In this document: piece by piece, positions 50,001 through 58,294 of the stretch
Position numbering within the stretch: position 1 is the first letter of the stretch
How the letters are laid out: every line of letters starts with the position of its first letter
Assembly: GCA_963706835.1 (NCBI GenBank)
Contig: CAVPOB010000016.1
Coordinates: 186,001-250,000, forward strand
Length of the DNA stretch: 64,000 nt
Direction: 5' to 3'
Source: CAVXYG01 sp963706835
GTDB taxonomy: Bacteria; Actinomycetota; Actinomycetes; S36-B12; GCA-2699445
Program-made: the position numbers and the translations under genes
The notes under the pieces: generated by a model
Databases searched by the model: none
Told to the model about the DNA's origin: nothing
The model's input: the letters and a program-made list of their open reading frames with translations, nothing else

Positions 50001-51301
50001 GCGGCGGCATGCTGCTGCCGTACTGGGCGGTGACGGCGCTGACCGCGGGCGGTGCCCTCAGCCGGGCGCTGGCGCTGCTGGGTCTGTCCGTCGGTGCCGT
50101 CCTGCTGGTCCTGGCGATGTTCGGTGCGCTGCCCGCCTGGGCGTCCGGGGTCGGCGCTGCATTCGGCGCGTCGGCGGTGCTCGTGGCGTTCTCCTACGCG
50201 GCGCTGCGCACCGGCACGATGCTGCATGGGCTCGTCCTGCTCTCGCCGGTCATCCCCTTGCTGGCCTTCGCCGTGCAGCGGGTCCGGGAGGGCGCCGGAG
50301 ATGCCAGCGCGGCGCAGGGCGTGGCAACGCTGCTGGCAGTCGTCGCCCTGGCGCTGGGCCTCATGGTGCTGGGCAGCCTGCCCGCGCCGATGCTCAGCGT
50401 CTGGGGGGAGCTGGACCGGGCCGCCGACCGAGCCGGAATCCGGCCGGTGCCGTTGGACATGAAGGGATCCCGACTGGCGCTGGCGCATACCGAGCGCCGA
50501 CTGCGGACGGTCCTGCGGCTGCTGGTGCGCCCGCTCGGCACCGTGGTCGTGGTCGGCCTGGGCGCTGTTGCGGTCCTGGCGGCGATCAACACCGGGGTCT
50601 GGATCGACCTGGCCGACGCGGTGGCCGACAACAAGTGGCCCACGATGGCCGCGGCCGCGGGGTCTGCGGCGCTCGGACTCATCGTGGCCTGGCGGCAGGG
50701 GGAGAGCCTGCGCGTGGCCTATGACGCATCGGAGGCGCTCAGCCGCGAGATCCCAGTGTGGCGCTTCCACCCGGTCCGCCACCCGGCGGGAGTCACCGTG
50801 GGCTGGGGGGCGCTGTATGGTGCGGCCTACCTCGCGGTCGCCGGTCTGCTGCTGTGGGACCCGTGGGGCTGGCTGGACTCGTGGTGGGGCAAGGCCATGC
50901 TCGTCACTGCGCTGCTGTTCGCGGCGGTGCTGCTCCTGGTGCTGCCGCTGGTGCTGCCCTGGCGCGCCAAGCGCCGCATCGAGCGCGCCGAGCAACGCTA
51001 CGTCTATGCGCAGTTGCGGCTCGGCCGGGGTGCGGGGGTCGTCGACACCAGGGGACTGCGACTGACACGGCGGGGCCGGCGGCTGGCCGCCGAGATCGGC
51101 GAATCGATCCGCTCGCAGGCGTCCGCCGGCGAGACGGTCCGGCACGCCAACCAGCAACGACTGCTGCGCGACCTGGTGGAGCGCGGCCAGGCCTACCGCT
51201 TCCTCGTGGGCGCCTCCGCCACGACCGCGGCGGAGTGGTACCCCAGCCAATGGGGGTCGGCTGATGCGACCACCACCGTGACCTATCGCAGCGCGGAGTA
51301 A
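47048..51301 (+). CDS. Giant patatin-like protein with DUF3376 and C-terminal membrane helices
   Basis: A 1417-residue patatin-related protein. The patatin core is near the N terminus: oxyanion glycines NGGVSLAVWMGG (residues 39-50), nucleophile Ser85 in IAGTSAGGING, and the Asp of the dyad near residue 296 in VVDGGLLANMPTRA. The middle carries a DUF3376-type region (SINRFGGFLKRSWRSNDWAW near residue 740) in a long helical stretch. About 8 membrane helices occupy residues 990-1310, followed by a basic cytoplasmic tail. The likely activity is lipid acyl hydrolysis at the membrane. ATG 47048 is chosen; GTG 46919 would reach into the divergent neighbour's upstream region. It converges on a second patatin gene. 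Confidence 0.88.
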   Translation: MTQTDQRGADPGAVQSAPAGGSSETTAPREELRLAVVLNGGVSLAVWMGGASLELHRLGQGAGAYGALLALAGCRARIDVIAGTSAGGINGAALALAQANRKARLADLRDIWTDQGQIDTLLRRPFRGSPTSLLQGDEYFLPRLNEAMQRLVTPFEATAPHDHPIDLTITTTLLRGAQKVTVDATGQRLPQWVHDGRFRFVRNPRAAEDPFSAAHIHLTADQLALAARATASFPVAFEPSFIPVDRPPIVESADDVMRLHPDMGSVASWASANREEPGWVAVDPQARFEVSRFVVDGGLLANMPTRAALDAVDTMQASGPVRRVMLLVHPHAPSEQRESADDAEQPPSLTGSLLSILGALSAQGSRTFVEEVEEHNITAAGRRGARSDILTTVETPARLHALAGTVFEQYRRLRMWRAARDVAMFVKPQQGWNTERIRRNARRAQEQWLATRQAAADGRPPLPYVPAGMKSQPSGGWAWGISAAIGIADAVSDLLRRLVWVLPAGEEYDEVSAARQRVSALRRELQESRRLTDALWQEDPTLRGLEPTQSLFTLRLAWYEWAMLGAGDDRDLRRLRTEITDLIATVADHEAARLEPGPPAQERARTVRDALYRRLLGEGTPGASGGMQAGEVGRNVRGLVEQVLADARDAEPMLAAHHSQRRAGLDTELGAWARLLGRAGDGGLLPVFLALEVATTALGDENHTENSLPVELVQLSAQTGNAFATATRTADDKLGGMSINRFGGFLKRSWRSNDWAWGRLDAATVLCRLVLDPARVRRAAGLSGRIGGDADPQAVAAEVLDALIAEMFGPMSEESPPISNFDGLRAGALEELAQAYSDRPIGDLPPTMPRLAELAAWAIHMRAITEELPALSRAVRADGLAGANPRSNGELLVAEHSDLIGRLEDTVARGVGDELPHLDDAAMHDAVTALRAFDRAGVGRESLREEGTSDQLIRTATSAAAVAATVIDSEDSGLAAVKPVTRTIRGGMLLPYWAVTALTAGGALSRALALLGLSVGAVLLVLAMFGALPAWASGVGAAFGASAVLVAFSYAALRTGTMLHGLVLLSPVIPLLAFAVQRVREGAGDASAAQGVATLLAVVALALGLMVLGSLPAPMLSVWGELDRAADRAGIRPVPLDMKGSRLALAHTERRLRTVLRLLVRPLGTVVVVGLGAVAVLAAINTGVWIDLADAVADNKWPTMAAAAGSAALGLIVAWRQGESLRVAYDASEALSREIPVWRFHPVRHPAGVTVGWGALYGAAYLAVAGLLLWDPWGWLDSWWGKAMLVTALLFAAVLLLVLPLVLPWRAKRRIERAEQRYVYAQLRLGRGAGVVDTRGLRLTRRGRRLAAEIGESIRSQASAGETVRHANQQRLLRDLVERGQAYRFLVGASATTAAEWYPSQWGSADATTTVTYRSAE

Positions 51302-51305
51302 CCGA

Positions 51306-52226
51306 TCAGCGGGCGGGCGGTCCGGACGCGGTCAGCACATCGGCGGCGTAGGCCATCGCGGCCAGCGCGACAGGTTTGCGCCGGTGCAGCGACATCGAGT
51401 TGATGCCGATGACGGCGCGCATGCGGCGATCCGGCTCGATGACGACCACGCGCTTGCCGGCCGCCCGCAACAGGTCGACCTCGCGGTGCAGTTGGCGGCG
51501 GATCGGCGCGCGCAGCCACTGCGGCGGATCGCCCGCCACCGCCTCGGGCGTGCTGGAGGGCGCCGAGATCACCACGGTGTCCACCGCCTCGGTCGCCAAC
51601 AGATCCGCATGGTGGGTCGACCAGGCGCCACCGTCGACGTAGGGGACCCCATCGATCATCACCGGGGCGAAGTAGCCCGGGATAGCCACCGAGGCCGCCA
51701 CCGCATCCGGCAGGCTCGCCCGGTGGGTGCGGCCGAAGACCGCTCGCTGCCCGTCCACCAGATCGACGGCAGTGATCCAGGTGGGCCGCTCCGGCCAGGT
51801 GGCGAACTGCGGCCCGTAGCCGGGGCTCACGTCGGCGACGTCCACCGTGCCCGCCGGGGCCGCAGCGGCCACCAGCACCCCGAACGGGAGACCTGCCGAG
51901 GGTCGCAGCGCTCGACCGGCGAGGGAGGGCGCAGCCGGGCGCAACCGCGGACGGGGCATCCGCGGCGGGGGCTTGAGGCGCCCGATGCCTGCCATCACGG
52001 CGCTCGCCTGCTGCGACAATCGGCGCTCCAGGACTAGCGCCACGTATTCCCGCGCCGGGAAGCCGGCACCGAGCAGGGCCGCTGTCGTCGCGCCCGCGGA
52101 GGTCCCGACCACGACATCGGCCTTGGCCGGGTCCCACCCGAGGTGCGCCATTGCCGTGACGACGCCGGCATGGAAGGCGGTCCCGGCGTAGCCCCCGCCC
52201 CCGAGCACCAGCGCGAATCCCGACAT
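51306..52226 (-). CDS. Patatin-like phospholipase
   Basis: A 306-residue patatin domain protein. The oxyanion loop is FALVLGGGGYAGTAFHAGV, the nucleophile Ser44 is in VVVGTSAGATTAAL, and the catalytic Asp is in GVPYVDGGAWSTHHAD. No signal peptide or membrane helix is seen, so it is probably cytoplasmic or peripheral. It converges on the giant patatin gene with stops 4 bp apart. The two proteins belong to different patatin subgroups (loops and lengths differ), so this is not a recent tandem duplication. Confidence 0.9.
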   Translation of the reverse strand: MSGFALVLGGGGYAGTAFHAGVVTAMAHLGWDPAKADVVVGTSAGATTAALLGAGFPAREYVALVLERRLSQQASAVMAGIGRLKPPPRMPRPRLRPAAPSLAGRALRPSAGLPFGVLVAAAAPAGTVDVADVSPGYGPQFATWPERPTWITAVDLVDGQRAVFGRTHRASLPDAVAASVAIPGYFAPVMIDGVPYVDGGAWSTHHADLLATEAVDTVVISAPSSTPEAVAGDPPQWLRAPIRRQLHREVDLLRAAGKRVVVIEPDRRMRAVIGINSMSLHRRKPVALAAMAYAADVLTASGPPAR

Positions 52227-52241
52227 GCCGCCACGCCCTGC

Positions 52242-53045
52242 TCAGGCGCCGAGTTCTCGAAGAATGACCTGCACGGTCTGCGGGCGCAGACCCATGCCCA
52301 GATGGGTGCCGGGCACCTCGATGTTCTTCGCGCCCGGGACCACGCAGGCGCGCCAGTCCACGATCCCGTCGCTGGTCGTGTACAGCGACACCAGGTCGAT
52401 CCCCTCGGGCAGGGGCCGGTGGGCGGCCAGCATGTAGTCGCAGGTGCACTCGGGTGTGCTGCAGCGCAACGCACGCCGCCGCGGGTCGGCATGTTGCACC
52501 TGCTGCAGGGCGCCGACCAGCGGTGCCGGGATCTCATAGAAGGCGAACTCGTAGTTCAGCGGAGCCCCCATGCTGATGACACGATCGACCAGATCGGGCC
52601 GCCGCACGGCCAGGCCGCGCGCGAGCATGCCGCCGCGGCTGTGACCGATGACCAGCAGCGGTCGGTCGCCGTTGTCCCGCACCGCCGCCTCTGCCACCGC
52701 GACGAGGTCGTCCACGGCGCGGTCGGCGCAGTTGATGTTCAACAGGATGTTCGAGCAGAAGACGCGGTACCCGGCGGCGCGCAGCACCAGCTGCAGCGGC
52801 AGCGTCGAGGCGTCGCCGAAGCCGAATCCGGGGATCAGCAGCACGCCGCGCCCGCCGCCCTCGGGGGTTCCGGCGGCCAGCCGCGCCGGTCCGCCGGCGA
52901 CTGCGCGCAGGTAGTCGGCGACCTCTCGCGCGAAGCGCACCTCCACGGCCGTGCGCACGGCGACCCCAGGCAGCGCGCGCAGTGCGCCGGGCAGTCCGCG
53001 CGGCGCCCAGGGCATCGCCGGTCGATGGATCTCGCGCCATTCCAC
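52242..53045 (-). CDS. Lipase/esterase-like alpha/beta hydrolase
   Basis: A 267-residue hydrolase. The strand-turn GVLLIPGFGFGDASTLPL holds the oxyanion region, the nucleophile Ser is in LLVIGHSRGGMLARGLA, the Asp candidate is in LYTTSDGIVDWRAC and the His in VPGTHLGMGLRPQ. Two short cysteine clusters (LRCSTPECTCDYM) could form disulfides or bind metal. The start is GTG 53045; ATG 53016 is possible. It lies 15 bp upstream of the small patatin gene on the same strand, so the two may act together in lipid or ester turnover. Confidence 0.83.
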   Translation of the reverse strand: MEWREIHRPAMPWAPRGLPGALRALPGVAVRTAVEVRFAREVADYLRAVAGGPARLAAGTPEGGGRGVLLIPGFGFGDASTLPLQLVLRAAGYRVFCSNILLNINCADRAVDDLVAVAEAAVRDNGDRPLLVIGHSRGGMLARGLAVRRPDLVDRVISMGAPLNYEFAFYEIPAPLVGALQQVQHADPRRRALRCSTPECTCDYMLAAHRPLPEGIDLVSLYTTSDGIVDWRACVVPGAKNIEVPGTHLGMGLRPQTVQVILRELGA

Positions 53046-53106
53046 GCAGAGCAATCTACTCCCTTCGCTGCGCGGCCCTCGGCGCGTCCGGCCGTACGCT
53101 GGTGGT

Positions 53107-53910
53107 GTGGCGGCAGCGAAGCGGTGGGCAGCGGGACTGGCAGTGGCACTGCTGCTCGGCGCCTGCTCCGCGGACGGGGACGAGTCGGCGGTGTCCCCCG
53201 AGACGTCGCCTGCGACCGCTGCGGGCCAAACGCCCGAGGCATCGCCCGACCCGTCTTCGGCGGCAAATCGGCCGACCGCTACGGCCGCCACGGGCCCGAC
53301 CGCGGGGACTGCGACCCCTTCGACCGATGATCGCCAGGGGTCGGCCGGGCCGGTGCCTGCCCAGCCGGTCGTGCCATCTTCGCCCACGTTGAGCCCCGGC
53401 ACCGGCGGGGACGAGACCGACGACGCCTCTGGCGAGCAGCTGCGGACCGCGGACGGCAGGGCCGCCAGTGCGGCGCCAAGCGGCATCATCAGCAGCTGTG
53501 CCCTTGGTCCGCTCGTGGTGGGGATGAACGCCGAGCGGGCGGGACGCACCGGCCTGCTGGACGGCGATGCCGCGTCGGGATTCGTCTTCAAGGCCAGCCC
53601 GGACGTCTTCATCGCTGGCACCGATGCCGACGGCATCGTCGGCTTCCTGGTCAAGGATCAGGGGTGGCGGACTCCGCAGGGCATCACGACCGGCGTGAGC
53701 ACCCAGGAGGATCTGCAGCAGGCCTACGGCGCCCAGTTGCAGAGCCTGACCACGCCGGAGGGCTACCCGTACTTTCTGGTCCGGGACGGCGACTGCGGGT
53801 TCTTCTTCGCGCCGGACTCCTTCGGTCCGGACGATGGTCCGGTCGCGGTGATCATCAGCGGGCTGTGGGACGCGGTCTCGCAGGCGCGCCCCAACACGTC
53901 ATTCGGCTGA
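53107..53910 (+). CDS. Ser/Thr/Pro-rich lipoprotein of unknown function
   Basis: A 267-residue lipoprotein. The signal peptide ends in the lipobox ALLLGACSA (Cys20). A low-complexity Ala/Thr/Pro/Ser linker of about 100 residues follows, then a globular domain from ISSCALGPLVVGMNAERAGR with two Cys (SSCALG, DGDCGFFF) that could pair. The layout (anchor, spacer, domain) resembles cell-surface proteins; the domain is not one I recognise. Start GTG 53107. Its last 12 bp overlap the convergent membrane-protein gene. Confidence 0.72.
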   Translation: MAAAKRWAAGLAVALLLGACSADGDESAVSPETSPATAAGQTPEASPDPSSAANRPTATAATGPTAGTATPSTDDRQGSAGPVPAQPVVPSSPTLSPGTGGDETDDASGEQLRTADGRAASAAPSGIISSCALGPLVVGMNAERAGRTGLLDGDAASGFVFKASPDVFIAGTDADGIVGFLVKDQGWRTPQGITTGVSTQEDLQQAYGAQLQSLTTPEGYPYFLVRDGDCGFFFAPDSFGPDDGPVAVIISGLWDAVSQARPNTSFG

Positions 53911-54630
53911 GATCACGCCGCAGAAGGCATCGGGGACGAACGTGTAGGTGTCCTGCCATCGCAGCAGTGCAGGGGTCCGGTCCTGGCTGTCGAAGGCACG
54001 ACCGGCGGCCGCGGATGTCGCCAGCGCCGAGACGTCCAGTCGCAGGCAGTTGGTGCGGGCCGGCACCGACGGATCAGCCGTGGCCGAGGAGCGTCGGCTG
54101 ACCCACACCACTTCCGGCGACGCGGCCCGATCCACGCGCGCCAGGACGCGACCGGGCGACGACTGGCCCCGGATCGGCAGCCACGCCGTGCTGCGCACAT
54201 CCCAATCCCAGCCGAAGAAGGCACGTACGAATTCGCCGGCGCCCGGAGGGGTCCCACTGTCCTGGTACTGCTGGAGGAAGCGGGCCACGGCCGAGGATGC
54301 CACGACCATCTCGATGCTGTGGGCGCGGCGGTAGTCGTCTTCGGCGACGTTCGCCGACTCCAGCGCCGATCGGTACAACTCCGCTGAGATCGCGGCCTGG
54401 TCGCGCTCCTGCGTCAGCCTCTCGATGGCGGCCCGATCGGCGCTGTGCCGAACGGTCAGCCACGCCACCGCGGCCAGCAGCGCCACCACCGTCACAGCCG
54501 CGAGTACGGCGATCAGCAGGGGCATTCGGGTGCGCCGATCCGCGCTTTCCGCCGGCTGCTCGCGCGACGGACCTTCCGGCCGGGCATCGGATCCGGCCAG
54601 GGGGTAGGGCAGCAGTGGGCGACGGGCCAT
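53899..54630 (-). CDS. Single-pass membrane protein, Mce-associated-like layout
   Basis: A 243-residue protein with a Pro/Arg-rich cytoplasmic N terminus, one membrane helix (PLLIAVLAAVTVVALLAAVA, about residues 37-58), a short coiled segment (AIERLTQERDQAAISAELYR) and an extracytoplasmic domain ending with DTYTFVPDAFCGVISAE. Only the topology recalls small anchored envelope proteins of actinobacteria; no family motif is certain. ATG 54630. It is 3 bp from the cupin gene stop and probably in its operon. Confidence 0.6.
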   Translation of the reverse strand: MARRPLLPYPLAGSDARPEGPSREQPAESADRRTRMPLLIAVLAAVTVVALLAAVAWLTVRHSADRAAIERLTQERDQAAISAELYRSALESANVAEDDYRRAHSIEMVVASSAVARFLQQYQDSGTPPGAGEFVRAFFGWDWDVRSTAWLPIRGQSSPGRVLARVDRAASPEVVWVSRRSSATADPSVPARTNCLRLDVSALATSAAAGRAFDSQDRTPALLRWQDTYTFVPDAFCGVISAE

Positions 54631-54633
54631 GGC

Positions 54634-55026
54634 TTACACGGGGTTGCCCCACTGCTCCTCAGTCGCTCCTGTGGCCTGCTCCAGCGGTCGGTAGGTGTAG
54701 AGGAACTCGCAGCCCTCGGGTCCCACGTTGTCCACGGCGTGCGGAACGCCCGGCGGGATGTACACGTACGAGCCGGCGCCGACGGTCCGCCCCACCATGT
54801 CGCAGACGCCCCGGGTCACGTAGATGTGGTGGTGAGCGCCGAGGTGCACGTGCTCCGGCTTGCTGGCACCGGCGGCGACCTGGATGAGGCCGATCACGAC
54901 ATCGCCTGCCTGCCACAGCACCTTGTGTGCGACGCCCTCGGCGCCGATCGGCTCCCACGGCATCGACTCGATGTCGCCGGCGGTGTGCACCAGCAGGTGG
55001 CCCAGGTCGTTACGCACGTCGGTCAT
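54634..55026 (-). CDS. Cupin-domain protein
   Basis: A 130-residue single-cupin protein. Motif 1 is KPEHVHLGAHHHIYVTRG, with His ligands for a divalent metal, and motif 2 is VYIPPGVPHAVDNVG. The N terminus DVRNDLGHLLVHTAGDIESM and the long His cluster resemble small cupins that act as dioxygenases, isomerases or metal-sensing proteins, so the reaction cannot be named. ATG 55026 has a GGGAAGGGG upstream. The membrane-protein gene follows on the same strand. Confidence 0.85.
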   Translation of the reverse strand: MTDVRNDLGHLLVHTAGDIESMPWEPIGAEGVAHKVLWQAGDVVIGLIQVAAGASKPEHVHLGAHHHIYVTRGVCDMVGRTVGAGSYVYIPPGVPHAVDNVGPEGCEFLYTYRPLEQATGATEEQWGNPV

Positions 55027-55083
55027 TGCATGTACCCCTTCCCTTGCACCAAGCCTGGCACAGGCCGGACCGGGGCGGCAGGG

Positions 55084-55293
55084 TCAGGATGCGCCCGACT
55101 GCTCCAATCGGTCGGTGAAGTCATCGACCCGAACCGCGAGCGGCTGCAGCACTGCGGCGTGCTTGGCGTAATGGTGGCGGCAGAACAGCAACTCGCCAGC
55201 GGGCAGGACCACGCGGACCAGCGCCTGGGCGTTGCAGCGGTCGCAACGGTCCTCGGCGAGCAGTGCAACGGGCTCGATAGTGGTCGTGGTCAT
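55084..55293 (-). CDS. Small Zn-knuckle protein (DUF7455-like)
   Basis: A 69-residue cytosolic protein with a CxxC and Cx2H-type pair: EDRCDRCNAQALVRVVLPAG and LLFCRHHYAKH, probably binding one zinc. The C-terminal helix is acidic (VRVDDFTDRLEQS). Genes of this family commonly lie near the primary sigma factor and a gyrB/parE-like gene in actinobacteria, and the topoisomerase gene here is the divergent neighbour. GGAGG precedes ATG 55293. Function unknown; a transcription or topoisomerase partner is only a guess from context. Confidence 0.8.
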   Translation of the reverse strand: MTTTTIEPVALLAEDRCDRCNAQALVRVVLPAGELLFCRHHYAKHAAVLQPLAVRVDDFTDRLEQSGAS

Positions 55294-55445
55294 GGCGCCT
55301 CCTTCCCGCGATGCAGTTTCACCATCGCATCGCGGGAGTGCCCCGACAAGCGCAGGCACCCGCGGTTCGCCACTGGCGTATCCGGTTCCGCGGGGCGGTC
55401 GGGGATTGCGGCTACGCTCAAAGCGGCACGGAAGGGGTGGCAAGG

Positions 55446-57518
55446 GTGGCTGCTAGGTCTGGCACCGACTACTCGGCGAAGTCGCTGAAGGTCTTGGAGG
55501 GCCTGGAGGCGGTCCGCAAGCGGCCCGGCATGTACATCGGGTCCACCGATGCGCGGGGCCTGATGCACTGCCTGTGGGAGATCCTGGACAACTCCGTGGA
55601 CGAGGCGCTGGCGGGGCACTGCTCGGCGATCGAGGTGCAGCTGTTCGGCGACGGGTCGGTGGAGGTGCGCGACGACGGCCGGGGCATTCCGGTCGACAAG
55701 GAGCCCAAGACCCGGCTGACCGGGGTCGAGGTGGTGATGACGAAGCTGCATGCCGGCGGCAAGTTCGGCGGCGGCTCGTACGGCGCTTCGGGCGGTCTGC
55801 ACGGCGTGGGGGCGTCGGTGGTGAATGCCTTGAGCGCGCGGCTGGACGTGGCGGTCGATCGAGGGCGGCACACGCATGCCGTCTCGTTCCGGCGCGGGGT
55901 GCCGGGGGTGTTCGACGGCGACGGACCGGAGGCGCCGTTCAACCGGCAGTCCGGGCTGCGGGTGGTGGGCACGGTGTCGGCCAAGCGCACCGGGACCCGC
56001 GTGCGGTTCTGGCCGGACCGGCAGGTCTTCACCTCGGACGCGGAGTTCCACCTCGACGAGATCCGCCGCCGCGTGCAGCAGACGACGTTCCTGGTGCCGG
56101 GCCTGAAGATCAGGCTCGTCGATGACCGGCACCCGGAGGTGCCCGTGGACGAGGCCTATCAGCACAAGGGCGGGATCACCGATTACGTGGAGCACATCAG
56201 CCTCGGGGATCCGGTGACGCCGGTGCTGCGGCTGACCGGCACGGGCCACTTCTCCGAGACGGTGCCAGTGCTGGACGGCAAGGGGCACATGGCCACGCAG
56301 GAGGTGCAGCGTGAGCTCGCGGTGGATGTGGCGCTGCGGTGGGGCTCCCACTACGACACCGATGTGCGCTCCTTCGTCAACATCATCGCCACGCCGAAGG
56401 GCGGCACGCACTTGGCAGGCTTCGAGCGGGCGCTGACCAAGACCCTCAACACTCAGTTGCGCGAGGCGAAGGTGCTCAAAGCCTCCGAGGATTCGGTGAC
56501 CAAGGACGATGCCACCGAGGGTCTGACGGCCGTGGTGACCGTGCGGCTGCCGGAGCCGCAGTTCGAAGGGCAGACCAAAGAGGTGCTGGGCACTCCGGCG
56601 GCGTCGCGGATCGTGGGCACCGTGGTGGGCAGGGAGCTGGCGGCGTGGTTTGCCACCCCTCCGCGGGGGGACAAGCAGGCGGCTCGGGCGGCGCTGGAGA
56701 AGGTGGCCGGTGCGATGCGGGCCCGGGTCCAGGCCCGGGCGACCCGCGACCTGCAGCGGCGCAAGTCGGCGCTGGAGTCCAGCGCCCTGCCGGCGAAGCT
56801 GGTGGATTGCCGCTCCAAACAGGCCGAGGGCAGCGAGCTGTTCATCGTGGAGGGCGACTCGGCGCTGGGGACAGCGAAACTGGCTCGCGACTCGGCCTTC
56901 CAGGCGCTGCTGCCGATCCGGGGCAAGATCCTGAACACGCAGCGGGCCTCGACGGCGGACATGCTGAAGAACGCCGAGTGCTCGGCCATCATCCAGGTGG
57001 TGGGGGCCGGTTCGGGCCGCACCTTCGACATCGACGCCGCACGCTACGGCAAGATCATCCTGATGAGCGACGCCGACGTGGACGGCGCGCACATCCGCAC
57101 CCTGCTGCTGACGCTGTTCCACCGTCACATGCGACCACTGCTGGACGCCGGGCGCGTGTACGCCGCCGTGCCGCCGCTGCACCGCATCGACGTGCCGGGG
57201 TCGGGTCGCAAGCCGGCGGAGGTGATCTACACCTACAGCGATTCCGAAATGCGGCAGGTCACCGCGAAGCTGCGCAGCGCGGGCCGCCGGATCAAGGAGC
57301 CGGTGCAGCGGTACAAGGGCCTCGGCGAGATGGACGCCAAGCAGTTGCGCGAGACGACGATGAACCCGTCATCGCGAACCCTGCGCCGCGTGCGGGTCGG
57401 CGACGCAGAGGCAGCCGGGGACATCTTCGACCTCCTGATGGGCAAGGACGTCGACCCCCGCAAACAGTTCCTCTTCGAGGGCGCGGCCACGATCGACCGA
57501 TCTCGCATCGACGCCTAG
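55446..57518 (+). CDS. parE: Type IIA DNA topoisomerase ATPase subunit (GyrB/ParE)
   Basis: A 690-residue GyrB/ParE-type subunit. The GHKL ATPase domain has ILDNSVDEALAGHC (Glu general base, Asn), VRDDGRGIPVD and SGGLHGVGASVVNALS. The transducer domain includes NIIATPKGGTHLAGF. The TOPRIM domain has IVEGDSALGTAKLARD (in place of EGDSAGG) and MSDADVDGAHIRTLLLT. The C terminus holds QRYKGLGEMDAKQLRETTMN. GTG 55446 or 55437; SLKVLEGLEAVRKRPGMYIG sits near the N terminus as in all members. The neighbour pattern and the ALGTAK change suggest the second, ParE-like actinobacterial copy rather than gyrB of the origin region. Confidence 0.92.
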   Translation: MAARSGTDYSAKSLKVLEGLEAVRKRPGMYIGSTDARGLMHCLWEILDNSVDEALAGHCSAIEVQLFGDGSVEVRDDGRGIPVDKEPKTRLTGVEVVMTKLHAGGKFGGGSYGASGGLHGVGASVVNALSARLDVAVDRGRHTHAVSFRRGVPGVFDGDGPEAPFNRQSGLRVVGTVSAKRTGTRVRFWPDRQVFTSDAEFHLDEIRRRVQQTTFLVPGLKIRLVDDRHPEVPVDEAYQHKGGITDYVEHISLGDPVTPVLRLTGTGHFSETVPVLDGKGHMATQEVQRELAVDVALRWGSHYDTDVRSFVNIIATPKGGTHLAGFERALTKTLNTQLREAKVLKASEDSVTKDDATEGLTAVVTVRLPEPQFEGQTKEVLGTPAASRIVGTVVGRELAAWFATPPRGDKQAARAALEKVAGAMRARVQARATRDLQRRKSALESSALPAKLVDCRSKQAEGSELFIVEGDSALGTAKLARDSAFQALLPIRGKILNTQRASTADMLKNAECSAIIQVVGAGSGRTFDIDAARYGKIILMSDADVDGAHIRTLLLTLFHRHMRPLLDAGRVYAAVPPLHRIDVPGSGRKPAEVIYTYSDSEMRQVTAKLRSAGRRIKEPVQRYKGLGEMDAKQLRETTMNPSSRTLRRVRVGDAEAAGDIFDLLMGKDVDPRKQFLFEGAATIDRSRIDA

Positions 57519-57585
57519 CTGTCCGACCGAGTCGGCGCGACCGATTCGCTGCTCCTATGGGGTGAAGGCCTGGCGCTCGCGAGCA

Positions 57586-57601
57586 TCGCGATATATCGTG
57601 A
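57586..57601. promoter_or_regulatory. Putative PadR operator
   Basis: A 16-bp near-palindrome (14 of 16 symmetric) with the perfect core CGATATATCG lies 30 bp before the PadR ATG. It is strikingly AT-rich against its surroundings. Autoregulation of the PadR-DUF1707 pair is the natural reading. Confidence 0.6.
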
Positions 57602-57631
57602 CCGTACGAAAGCCATCGTTGGGAGGTCGGG

Positions 57632-58294
57632 ATGACTGCAGCAGCCGGCTGGTGCGGGCCGGGATTCGACGTGGATGCGCTGTTGCGCTGGGTCGGGGGC
57701 TCACGGGCCGCGATGTCGACCGGCCGGCGCGGCAGCTGGGGCTGGTGGGGACCGCCGCCCGGTGCTTGGGGCCCCGACCAGTGGGGACACGGCCGACGTG
57801 GCCGCGGACCGGGATGGCCCTTCGAGCCGCCGCGGGCCCGGGCGGGTCGGGGCGACATCCGGCTGGCCATCCTTGCGCTACTGCGGGAGGGGCCGCGGCA
57901 CGGCTACCAGTTGATCGGTGACATCGCTGAGCGCAGCGGCGGCGCCTGGAAGCCGAGCCCCGGCTCGATTTACCCCGCCCTGTCGGCGTTGCAGGACGAG
58001 GGCCTCATCGACGACGAGAAGATCGACGGCAAGCGGGTCTTCTCCCTGACCGCAGCCGGCGAGGAATACGTGGCCTTGCGCGAGGACGACCTGGCCCGCA
58101 TCTTCACCGCCAATTCGGCCGATCAGGAGCATCCGGATGCCGCGGATCTGCGGGAACTCATCTGGGGCGTGGGCGGGGCCGCCTTGTCGGTACTGGGCTC
58201 CGGTACGGACGAGCAGCGGGAACGGGCGCGGGAGATCCTCGCCCGGACGCGCCGCGAGTTGTACCTGCTGCTCGCCGAGGACGAGGACAAGTGA
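57632..58294 (+). CDS. PadR-family transcriptional regulator
   Basis: A 220-residue PadR regulator. An N-terminal extension of about 70 residues is rich in Gly, Trp, Pro and Arg. The winged helix begins GDIRLAILALLREGPRHGYQ and includes WKPSPGSIYPALSALQDEGL, the family signature. A C-terminal helical dimerisation region follows (ADLRELIWGVGGAALSVLGS). GGGAGG is 5 bp before ATG 57632. The stop overlaps the start of the DUF1707 gene, so regulator and membrane protein are co-translated. The ligand is unknown; Gly/Trp-rich PadR proteins often sit with envelope-related genes. Confidence 0.9.
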   Translation: MTAAAGWCGPGFDVDALLRWVGGSRAAMSTGRRGSWGWWGPPPGAWGPDQWGHGRRGRGPGWPFEPPRARAGRGDIRLAILALLREGPRHGYQLIGDIAERSGGAWKPSPGSIYPALSALQDEGLIDDEKIDGKRVFSLTAAGEEYVALREDDLARIFTANSADQEHPDAADLRELIWGVGGAALSVLGSGTDEQRERAREILARTRRELYLLLAEDEDK

